The notes below the pieces were generated by a model. It was not told the origin of the DNA. It made no database searches and saw only the letters and a list, made by a program, of their open reading frames with translations. From Lysobacterales bacterium (lineage in GTDB: Bacteria > Pseudomonadota > Gammaproteobacteria > Xanthomonadales > SZUA-5): DNA of 5,046 nt. Position 1 is the stretch's first letter; each line of letters opens with the position of its first letter. The stretch spans positions 1 through 5,046 of the forward strand of contig JANJUH010000037.1 in NCBI GenBank assembly GCA_024710675.1. Direction: 5' to 3'. Below are positions 1 through 5,046 of this stretch, piece after piece. A program made the position numbers and the translations under genes.

Positions 1-2208
1 GATCCAGCGCAGGCCCTGGCGAGCCAGCAGCGCGGCATTGCCGCGGGCGTCGGCGCCGAGCGCGAGCCGCACCGCGAGCTCATGCCGGCGCATCCCGATC
101 AGCTGCGCCAGCACGCCGTACAGTCCGATGGCGGTCAGCACCAGCGCGGCCACGGCGAGCGCCACCAGCAACCAGGCGAAGAAGCGCTCGACGGCCAGCG
201 CGGTCGTGTGCTGCTCTGCCAGCGTGGCGGTCCGCACCAGGGCCACGCCGGGGTCGATCCGCGCCAGCGCCGAACGCACCGCGGCGTCGATGGCGACGCC
301 CGGGGCATCGACCAGCAACGCGGTGGTGAACCAGCGATTGACCGCCGCCTGGATCTCCGGGTCCATCTGCGCCCGCGGCACGAAGACCGTCGGCAGGGGT
401 GGCGCGCGCAGGCTGGCCTCGCGCATGTCGGGGACCACACCCGCAACCCGCCAGTCGTGACCGTCGAGGCGAATGCTGGCGCCGATCGCCGCCGCATTGC
501 CGCCCAGATGCGTCGTGGCGAATCCGGCATTGACCAGCACGCTGCGCGGTGCCGATGCGGCGCCGCTGCCGTCGAAGCGGGTACCCGCCAGCAGCCCCAG
601 CCCCAGGAGCTCGGGATAGGTGGAAGAGATCGCGCGCACCTCGACCGACGCCCCCTGCGCGGCGGACGGGAACTCGACCCAGTTGTTGAGACCACGCTCG
701 AGCGGCAGGCTCGAGCTCGTGGCCAGCGCCCGCACGCCCGGCAGCGCGGACAACTCGCGTTCGAGCGCCTCGAGCAGGGCCACGCTGCGCGCCGTCGCGG
801 CCTGCTCGTCGCGGTAGCGGCCATCGGCGAGCGCCAGCTGCACGGTGGCGATGCCGTCCACGCGAAATCCGGGGTCGATCGCGGCCACCCGCAGGTAGGT
901 GCCGAGCATCCACGCACAGCCTGCGAGCAATACGGTCGAAAGCGCCACCTGCGCGGCCACGAGGAAGGGCTGCACGCCGATGCCGGCACCGCGACCGGCC
1001 GTCTGCGTGCGCAAGGCCGGAGCGAGACTGCCGACCCGGGCGCCGGCCATGCCCAGCAGCGCACAGGCCAGCACGGTCACCAGTCCCACACCCATCGCCA
1101 GCGCGAGGCTGCTGCCATCCAGGCGTACCTCATCGAGCCGGGGCACCTGGAACGGCACCCAGCCGGGCAGCAGCGGCAGCAGCCAGGCCGTCAGCAAGGC
1201 CGCGATCAAAAGGCCCACGATCCAGATCACCAAGGCCTCGAGAGCGATGCGCGCGAGCAACTGGCTGGTCCGGGCACCCAGCGCCAGTTCCACCGCCGCC
1301 TCGCCGCGCCGGGCATGGGCGCGCCCGACCAGCAGGTTGCCGACATTGACGCACGCGAGCGCCACCAACAGTGCCACCGCCAGGCTCAGCGGCGGCAGCA
1401 GGCTGGCGCTGTCGCCGACGATGTACTCGGCGAGCGGAACGAGGCGCACGGCGGGCTGATGGTTTCCGGCTGCGCCGTCCGCGGTTTGGCGCGGCAATCC
1501 ACGCGCGAGCGCCGTCAGGCGCGCCTGTGCGGCAGCCGGACCGGCTTGCGGATCGACGCGCACGAGCACATGCGTATTGCTGCCGCCGGCGCCGATGCCG
1601 CCCGGCTGCGAGGGCGTGATCAGCTCGACCGCAGGGTAGAAGCGGAAATCCGCCGGCAGCACGCCGACGACCTCGTGCAGTTCGCCATCGATGCGCAGTC
1701 GCGCCCCGGACAGTTGCTCTCTCGCGAAACGCCGCTGCCACAGCGCCTCGGAGACCAGGACCACCTTGCGCGCCTCACGCGCCTCCTCGGCGGTGAAAGC
1801 ACGACCGAGGGACGGCGCAATGCCCAGGGTGGGCAGCAAGCCCTCGTCGGCCCGCATCCCCGGCACGCGCTCGGCAAGCTCTCCGGACTGGCCATCGAGC
1901 GTGTACTGCGTTCCGGCATCGGCATAGCTGCCGAGCTCGAGATCGGCACCGGCGCCTTCGATCAGATGACGCGCCTGGTTCGCCTGGAGGGCCTGTACGT
2001 GCTGCGCCGACGGATGCGCCTGCCAGCTGAGGTAGTGCAGCTGGGCCGGCTCCGGGTACGGCAAGGGCGCGAGCAGCACACACTGGACCAGGGCTGCGGC
2101 CAGCAGCAAGGCGATCCCGGCCGGCACCACCGCCAGCAAGGCCGGCAGGGTCATGCCGGGCGTGGCCCAGAGGCGGCGCAGCGTGATGCGGATCTGCTCG
2201 GCACGCAT
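1..2208 (-). CDS. MacB/FtsX-family ABC transporter permease, duplicated (ADOP-like) architecture; C-terminus cut by window edge
   Basis: This is the inner-membrane permease of a MacB-type ABC exporter. The frame is open for 736 codons from ATG 2208 to base 1 with no stop, so only the C-terminus is missing; family members of this layout are usually near 800 residues. Visible order: TM1 at about residues 21-45 followed by 'LLAPLPYPEP', typical of ADOP permeases; a first periplasmic MacB_PCD-like domain (about 50-260); three helices near 268-290, 322-348 and 365-388 with the 'ACVNVGNLL' and 'ELALGAR' motifs; a fifth helix near 411-435 followed by 'IDPGF', which opens the second half; a second periplasmic domain (about 440-665); and a helix near 675-700 ending 'AIGLYGVL', then 'RRHELAVRLALGAD'. 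Two closing helices are expected beyond the edge. The ATG is 11 bases after the ATPase stop with GAGGG ahead of it, so translation is probably coupled. In the first-half coupling motif the usual Arg (AVRLALGA) is Glu307. Substrate unknown. The ADOP assignment is from memory of the family pattern. Confidence 0.93.
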   Translation of the reverse strand, partial: MRAEQIRITLRRLWATPGMTLPALLAVVPAGIALLLAAALVQCVLLAPLPYPEPAQLHYLSWQAHPSAQHVQALQANQARHLIEGAGADLELGSYADAGTQYTLDGQSGELAERVPGMRADEGLLPTLGIAPSLGRAFTAEEAREARKVVLVSEALWQRRFAREQLSGARLRIDGELHEVVGVLPADFRFYPAVELITPSQPGGIGAGGSNTHVLVRVDPQAGPAAAQARLTALARGLPRQTADGAAGNHQPAVRLVPLAEYIVGDSASLLPPLSLAVALLVALACVNVGNLLVGRAHARRGEAAVELALGARTSQLLARIALEALVIWIVGLLIAALLTAWLLPLLPGWVPFQVPRLDEVRLDGSSLALAMGVGLVTVLACALLGMAGARVGSLAPALRTQTAGRGAGIGVQPFLVAAQVALSTVLLAGCAWMLGTYLRVAAIDPGFRVDGIATVQLALADGRYRDEQAATARSVALLEALERELSALPGVRALATSSSLPLERGLNNWVEFPSAAQGASVEVRAISSTYPELLGLGLLAGTRFDGSGAASAPRSVLVNAGFATTHLGGNAAAIGASIRLDGHDWRVAGVVPDMREASLRAPPLPTVFVPRAQMDPEIQAAVNRWFTTALLVDAPGVAIDAAVRSALARIDPGVALVRTATLAEQHTTALAVERFFAWLLVALAVAALVLTAIGLYGVLAQLIGMRRHELAVRLALGADARGNAALLARQGLRWI

Positions 2209-2215
2209 CGGCGCG

Positions 2216-2222
2216 ACCCTCA
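2216..2222 (-). promoter_or_regulatory. Ribosome binding site of the permease, overlapping the ATPase stop codon
   Basis: On the minus strand the sequence TGAGGGT contains both the ATPase stop (TGA, 2222-2220) and a purine-rich Shine-Dalgarno core, GAGGG, 8-9 bases before ATG 2208. No other start codon in the permease frame has such a site. The overlap suggests that ribosomes finishing the ATPase feed initiation of the permease, keeping subunit output linked. Confidence 0.7.
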
Positions 2223-2981
2223 ACCGACCGCGCGGACGCGTGCGAGCTGGGCGTCGAGGCGGGCATCCTCTTCATGTCGCAGCCGGTGCAGCGTTTCCTC
2301 GTCGACCACCCGCCCGTCGAACATGAAGATCTTGCGCTCGGCGAAGTCGGCGTAGCGCGGGTCATGGGTGACCATGCAGATGGTCGCACCACCCTTGTGC
2401 AACTCGTCGAGCAACTCCATCACCGCCTCGCCGTTCTTCGAGTCGAGGTTGCCGGTGGGCTCGTCGGCCAGCAGGATCGCGGGATCGCCGACCAGGGCAC
2501 GCGCCACCGCGACACGCTGTTGCTGACCACCGGAGAGCTGCGCCGGGTAATGCCGCAGCCGGTGTGCCATGCCCACCCTCTCCAGCGCCGCTTGCACCCG
2601 CTGGCGGCGCTCGGCCTTGCCGACGCCGTCGCGATAGGTCAGCGGTAGCTCGACGTTCTCGAACACGGTGAGATCGCCGATCAGATTGAAGGCCTGGAAC
2701 ACGAAACCGATCTTCTGATTGCGGATGCGCGCCCGCTCACTGGCGCTGATCGATTCGATCGGCCGGTCCTCGAGCAGGTACTGGCCGCCGGTCGGGGTAT
2801 CGAGCAGGCCGAGGATGGCGAGCAAGGTGGACTTGCCGCAGCCGGAGGGCCCGGAGATCGACAGGTACTCGCCACGGGCAATGGCCAGGTGCACGCCGGA
2901 CAGCGCGTGGGTCTCGACTTCGTCGGTGTAATAGACCTTGGTGATACCGTCGAGCTGGATCAGGGTGTCGCGGGCGGACAT
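2220..2981 (-). CDS. ABC transporter ATP-binding protein, MacB/LolD-type
   Basis: This cytoplasmic ATPase powers the adjacent permease. It has 253 residues and every catalytic motif is intact: A-loop Tyr near residues 17-18, Walker A GPSGCGKST (44-52), Q-loop Gln96 in 'FVFQAFNLI', signature LSGGQQQR (149-156), Walker B 'ILLADEP' (169-175) with catalytic Glu174, D-loop 'NLDS' (178-181) and H-loop His206 in 'VTHD'. The 'FQAFNLI' and 'DEPTGNLDS' wording is typical of the MacB/LolD/FtsE group rather than importer ATPases. A charged tail of about 25-30 residues follows the usual 'DGRVV' end. The start ATG 2981 has an AAGGAG site six bases upstream, and the adaptor gene ends 26 bases before it. The C-terminus stops 11 bases before the permease, so the three genes form an operon. 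LolD itself is less likely because there is no LolC/E context and the permease is of duplicated type. The function call is firm; the cargo is unknown. Confidence 0.97.
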   Translation of the reverse strand: MSARDTLIQLDGITKVYYTDEVETHALSGVHLAIARGEYLSISGPSGCGKSTLLAILGLLDTPTGGQYLLEDRPIESISASERARIRNQKIGFVFQAFNLIGDLTVFENVELPLTYRDGVGKAERRQRVQAALERVGMAHRLRHYPAQLSGGQQQRVAVARALVGDPAILLADEPTGNLDSKNGEAVMELLDELHKGGATICMVTHDPRYADFAERKIFMFDGRVVDEETLHRLRHEEDARLDAQLARVRAVG

Positions 2982-2987
2982 GCGGAG

Positions 2988-2993
2988 CTCCTT
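2988..2993 (-). promoter_or_regulatory. Shine-Dalgarno of the ABC ATPase
   Basis: AAGGAG on the minus strand sits six bases before ATG 2981, in the 26-base gap after the adaptor stop codon. It is the strongest ribosome binding site in the window and contrasts with the adaptor gene, which has none that is convincing. Confidence 0.85.
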
Positions 2994-3007
2994 CTCGGGA
3001 ATGCGGT

Positions 3008-4261
3008 TCAGCGCAGGCGGATGCGCTCGTGTTCGTCGTAGGCAGAGGTATCGGACAGCACCACCTGGTCGCCGGGTGCGAGCCCGCGCACGACCTCAAC
3101 GACGCTGACCGAGGCCCGGCCCAGCTGCACCGGCACACGGGTGGCGATGCCGCTGACGGGATCGACGCGGAACAGGGTGGTCGCCGAGTTCGGCTGCCCG
3201 AAGGCAGGGCGGCCGACATGCAGGACCTTGTCCAGGCGCTCGATCTCGATGGTGCCGTCCACCGACTGGTCAGGCCGCGCGCCAGGCGGCAGTTCACCGG
3301 CGAACTCGACATCGACCTGCACCGCGCCTTCGCGCACGGCCGGATCGATGCGGATCACGCGCCCAGGCACCACGCCGTTGCGCACATCGACGCGTGCCTG
3401 CTGGCCGGGCACGATCTCCTTCGCCAGCGTCTCGGGCACCCGCAGTTCCGCAATCAGCTGGTCCGGCCGGCCGACACGCGCGAGGTTGCTGCCCGCCGGC
3501 ACCTGCTGGCCCTCCTCGACCGCCACCTGTTGCAGCACCCCGGCGATACCGGCGCGCACCTGCAGACCATCGGCCTGCTTGCGCCGCAACTCGAGGGTGT
3601 TCTCGAGCTGCTTCAGCCGGGCACGGTCGGCGGCCAGTTGGGCGGCGATCGTGCGCTCGAAGGTGGCGATGCGCTGGCGCTCGATATCGAGGCGTACACC
3701 GAGCTGGCGTGCCTGCAGTTCGCTGCGACGGAACTGGATCGCCGAGATGATGCCGCGCTCGTGCAGCTCCTGCTCGGCCTCGGCCTGCAGGCGCGCACCC
3801 TCCTGATCGGCCTCGACCGCAGCCAGGTTGGCACGGCGATCAAGCAGTTGGCTCTCGAGCTCCATTCCCCGCGCCGCGAGATCGGCTTCGGCGGCGCGGA
3901 AAGCGGCTTCGGCGGCAAGCAACTGGTCCTCGACCTCGGGATTGTCCAGCACGAGGATCAGCGAGTCGGGCTCGACCGCCGCGCCCGGCTGCAACACGAT
4001 GCGCTCGACGCGCGCCGGGCTCTGCGCGGCAATCCAGCGCAGCTCGCGCGGAACCAGCAAACCGGGGCCACGGACTTCCCGCAACATCTCGCCCTCGCGC
4101 ACCGTATCGAGCCAGACCGTACTGCGTTCGACTGAGGGCGCGGCGGGCTCGAGGCGCGACAGGCCCCAGGCGGCGAGTGCGACGAGGGACAGGCCGATGC
4201 CGGCGAGTGTGGCCTGGCGACGGCGTTTCTTTTGCAATAGATCGGGGCGCTGGATATCCAT
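3008..4261 (-). CDS. HlyD/MacA-family periplasmic adaptor (membrane fusion protein)
   Basis: This adaptor should link the inner-membrane ABC permease to an outer-membrane channel. It has 417 residues from ATG 4261. The cytoplasmic N-terminus 'MDIQRPDLLQKKRRR' is followed by one membrane helix (about 17-35) with positive-inside charge and no lipobox. Next come the first half of a lipoyl-like domain (about 70-108, with 'VERIVLQPGAAVEPDSLILVL'-type turns), a long Ala/Glu/Arg-rich alpha-helical coiled-coil hairpin (about 110-235), the second lipoyl half ('GVLQQVAVEEGQQVPAG', about 245-262), a beta-barrel (about 270-350) and a membrane-proximal C-terminal domain ending 'ERIRLR'. A TTG at 4306 could extend the frame by 15 codons, but those residues are uncharacteristic and would place the sigma-54 promoter inside the gene, so ATG 4261 is preferred. 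It is the first gene of the operon; no TolC-like partner is present. RND adaptors share this fold, but the linked ATPase and MacB permease favour an ABC exporter. Confidence 0.95.
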   Translation of the reverse strand: MDIQRPDLLQKKRRRQATLAGIGLSLVALAAWGLSRLEPAAPSVERSTVWLDTVREGEMLREVRGPGLLVPRELRWIAAQSPARVERIVLQPGAAVEPDSLILVLDNPEVEDQLLAAEAAFRAAEADLAARGMELESQLLDRRANLAAVEADQEGARLQAEAEQELHERGIISAIQFRRSELQARQLGVRLDIERQRIATFERTIAAQLAADRARLKQLENTLELRRKQADGLQVRAGIAGVLQQVAVEEGQQVPAGSNLARVGRPDQLIAELRVPETLAKEIVPGQQARVDVRNGVVPGRVIRIDPAVREGAVQVDVEFAGELPPGARPDQSVDGTIEIERLDKVLHVGRPAFGQPNSATTLFRVDPVSGIATRVPVQLGRASVSVVEVVRGLAPGDQVVLSDTSAYDEHERIRLR

Positions 4262-4272
4262 GCCCGGATCAA

Positions 4273-4288
4273 TGCAATCCGCGTGCCA
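4273..4288 (-). promoter_or_regulatory. Sigma-54 (RpoN) promoter of the exporter operon
   Basis: The minus strand reads TGGCACGCGGATTGCA. This fits TGGCACG-N4-TTGCW at every defined position, with the invariant GG (-25/-24) and GC (-13/-12) ten bases apart. It lies on the coding strand directly ahead of the adaptor gene in a noncoding region. Counting from -12 (base 4274), transcription should begin at about 4262, one base before ATG 4261, so the mRNA would be almost leaderless. Sigma-54 promoters need an AAA+ enhancer-binding activator; none is encoded in the window. A weak IHF-like sequence (AATCAG on the minus strand, near 4313-4318) lies between this site and the upstream inverted repeat, but its TTR half is imperfect. 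I saw no convincing sigma-70 promoter upstream of the operon. Confidence 0.85.
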
Positions 4289-4362
4289 GGGGCGGGACCG
4301 GGCCAAACCCGCCTGATTCGCGCCCGGACGACCGCGTCAGCGAACGGATGCGGGCACCCGGC

Positions 4363-4376
4363 GTCCGATTCCGGAC
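4363..4376. promoter_or_regulatory. Inverted repeat, candidate activator (enhancer) site
   Basis: GTCCG-ATTC-CGGAC is a perfect 5-4-5 inverted repeat. Its centre is about 108 bases upstream of the predicted sigma-54 transcription start, within the usual distance range for enhancer-binding proteins. Only one copy is seen, whereas such activators often use two or more. In DNA this GC-rich a ten-base palindrome can arise by chance, so the role is inferred from position alone. Confidence 0.35.
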
Positions 4377-4421
4377 TCGGGGGAGCCTGTTGGGCACGAT
4401 CGAGACTGGTCGCGTCCGCCC

Positions 4422-4574
4422 ATTCGCGCGCAGAGCGCGCTCCTACGGTTGCCGGGGGTTGCGAGGCCTTCCCGTAGGAGCGCCCTCGGGCGCGATTGGG
4501 AGGCAATGCAGGAGCCCTCGGGCGCGATTGGGCCTTGCGGCAAACCCGGTTCGCGCCCAAAGGGCGCTCCTACG
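4422..4574. repeat. REP-like palindromic repeat cluster, four units
   Basis: Four copies of a hairpin element with consensus near CGTAGGAGCGC-CC-n2-GGGCGCGA are packed between the two transcription units. Unit A (4422-4447) is on the minus strand with variant GCGCGC arms. Unit B (4473-4500) is on the plus strand with a clean GCGCCC-TC-GGGCGC hairpin. Unit C (4510-4532) is a shortened plus-strand copy, sharing an exact 19-base segment with B (4482-4500 and 4514-4532) but lacking two bases of its left arm. Unit D (4545-4574) is on the minus strand. B and D face each other and could pair into one long imperfect stem enclosing C. Similar 'GTAGGAGCGC' elements are dispersed intergenically in many gammaproteobacteria, and REP units are commonly paired head-to-head like this. 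No transposase is present, so these would be non-autonomous copies. Confidence 0.85.
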
Positions 4575-4580
4575 CCAGCA

Positions 4581-4613
4581 ACGCAAAGGGCCGCCCGGAG
4601 GCGGCCCTTGCGT
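4581..4613. terminator. Long GC-rich hairpin, likely transcript terminator after the IPTL-CTERM gene
   Basis: The arms ACGCAAAGGGCCGCC (4581-4595) and GGCGGCCCTTGCGT (4600-4613) pair over 14 base pairs with a single bulged A and a CGGA loop. The hairpin lies about 50 bases after the stop of the minus-strand IPTL-CTERM gene. No U-run follows on either strand, so it is not a textbook intrinsic terminator; it may act as a 3' stabiliser, a Rho-linked stop, or simply insulate the downstream operon. Confidence 0.55.
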
Positions 4614-4622
4614 CAAACGTAG

Positions 4623-4652
4623 GGCGGAACCGCGCCTTGCGCGGATTCCGCC
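4623..4652. repeat. Second hairpin element (GGCGGAA...TTCCGCC), possible terminator or dispersed repeat
   Basis: GGCGGAACCGCGC (4623-4635) pairs with GCGCGGATTCCGCC (4639-4652) over 13 base pairs, with one bulged T and a three-base loop. It starts ten bases after the IPTL-CTERM stop codon. It is flanked by CGTAGG at 4618-4623, the same opening as the REP-like units, and 'GTAGGGCGGA' hairpins of this kind recur in many proteobacterial genomes. It may therefore be a second repeat family doubling as a 3' transcript end. No U-run follows. Confidence 0.5.
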
Positions 4653-4662
4653 GTTCTCACCC

Positions 4663-5046
4663 TCAGTCGCGGCGCACCATCGCCACGCCGATCAGGCCCA
4701 CCAGCAGGCCGAGGAGCACCAGGCTCCACTGGCTCAGCGTCGGGATCGCCTCGACCGGGTTGCCGACCAGCACCGAGGTGCTCGCCACATTGTTGCTCTG
4801 CGGCACCGGATCGGTGGTGTCCGAGCTCGTCGCCGCCTGGATGCTGCTGGTGCCCGGCGAGAAGCTCGCCGCATCCACCGCCAGCGTGCGCACCGCACCC
4901 GGGATAGTCGGACCCGCCCAGGTGCAGCTGATCACGCCGGTCGAGCCGATCTGCGGCATCGTGCAGACGGCACCGGCGCTGGCGGTATGGCTGCCGTAGC
5001 GGAAGTCCGGGCTCAGCGTGATCGACAGCACCACGTTCTGCGCATC
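4663..5046 (-). CDS. IPTL-CTERM sorting-domain protein with DUF11-like repeat; N-terminus beyond window
   Basis: The last 127 residues of an exported surface or envelope protein are visible. The frame is open through base 5046, so the apparent GTG start at 5034 is only an internal Val. Visible residues 1-95 look like the end of a DUF11-type beta-sandwich repeat: 'VVLSITLSPDF', two Cys (in 'AVCTMP' and 'ISCTW') that could form a disulfide, and the closing 'SSDTTDPVPQSNN', which resembles the common DUF11 ending T(D)PxPxNN. Residues 101-127 form the IPTL-CTERM tripartite signal: 'IPTLSQW', a hydrophobic helix (about 108-124) and a short 'RRD' tail. Proteins of this class are thought to be processed by the dedicated exosortase XrtH and are often outer-surface or extracellular; that comes from family knowledge and no such enzyme is seen here. 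The position usually Gly in IPTLxxWG is Ser here. The gene is separated from the exporter operon by hairpins and repeats, so it is probably a separate transcription unit. Confidence 0.9.
   Translation of the reverse strand, partial: DAQNVVLSITLSPDFRYGSHTASAGAVCTMPQIGSTGVISCTWAGPTIPGAVRTLAVDAASFSPGTSSIQAATSSDTTDPVPQSNNVASTSVLVGNPVEAIPTLSQWSLVLLGLLVGLIGVAMVRRD

Noticed and set aside
80..1064. Open frames of 277 and 309 codons on the minus strand
   Set aside because: They are in the wrong frames relative to the permease; the continuous 736-codon frame carries all the recognisable permease motifs.
82..2355. A 757-codon open frame on the plus strand
   Set aside because: It is codon-for-codon antisense to the permease gene, has an Arg/Gln/His-rich composition with no recognisable domain, and continues into the ATPase. 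High GC suppresses stops on the opposite strand.
3029..4135. A 368-codon open frame on the plus strand
   Set aside because: It lies entirely antisense to the adaptor coding region. No motif, ribosome site or membrane pattern supports it; it is a GC-driven shadow.
4305..4318. IHF binding site between the inverted repeat and the sigma-54 promoter
   Set aside because: AATCAG fits WATCAR, but the TTR half is misplaced or mismatched, so it is too weak to list as a feature.
4422..4574. CRISPR-like array
   Set aside because: Units are in mixed orientation, have irregular spacing and are self-palindromic; there are no uniform spacers and no cas genes, so REP-like elements fit better.
4496..4999. 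A 167-codon open frame on the plus strand across the hairpins and the IPTL-CTERM gene
   Set aside because: It runs through REP-like repeats and antisense to a convincing minus-strand gene, and its protein has no family features.

Overview
The window looks like a GC-rich gammaproteobacterial chromosome, most plausibly Xanthomonadales/Lysobacterales or a relative. This rests on the very high GC, the 'CGTAGGAGCGC...GCGCGA' dispersed hairpin repeats, and an IPTL-CTERM sorting protein. The taxonomic call is inference. All real genes are on the minus strand, so the map reads from right to left.

Layout, right to left. (1) 5046-4663: the C-terminal 127 residues of a secreted, DUF11-like protein that ends in an IPTL-CTERM sorting signal; its start lies beyond the right edge. 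(2) 4662-4262: about 400 noncoding bases. They hold two strong hairpins just after the IPTL-CTERM gene, a four-unit REP-like repeat cluster, a short inverted repeat that could be an activator site, and a sequence matching the sigma-54 (RpoN) promoter consensus at every defined position. I see nothing recognisable at 4377-4421. (3) 4261-3008: a membrane-anchored HlyD/MacA-type periplasmic adaptor. (4) 2981-2220: a MacB/LolD-type ABC ATPase with all catalytic motifs. (5) 2208-1: a large MacB/FtsX-type permease of the duplicated 'ADOP' architecture. It is open through the left edge, so only its last part is missing.

Genes 3-5 form one tightly packed operon with gaps of 26 and 11 bases. Together they would make a MacAB-like tripartite exporter: the ATPase drives the inner-membrane permease mechanotransmission-style, and the adaptor bridges to an outer-membrane channel such as TolC, which is not in the window. 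The substrate cannot be read from the sequence.

The most notable signal is regulatory. The sigma-54 element lies so close to the adaptor ATG that the predicted transcript would start about one base before it. This implies an activator-dependent, nearly leaderless mRNA and suggests a sigma-54 response regulator outside the window.
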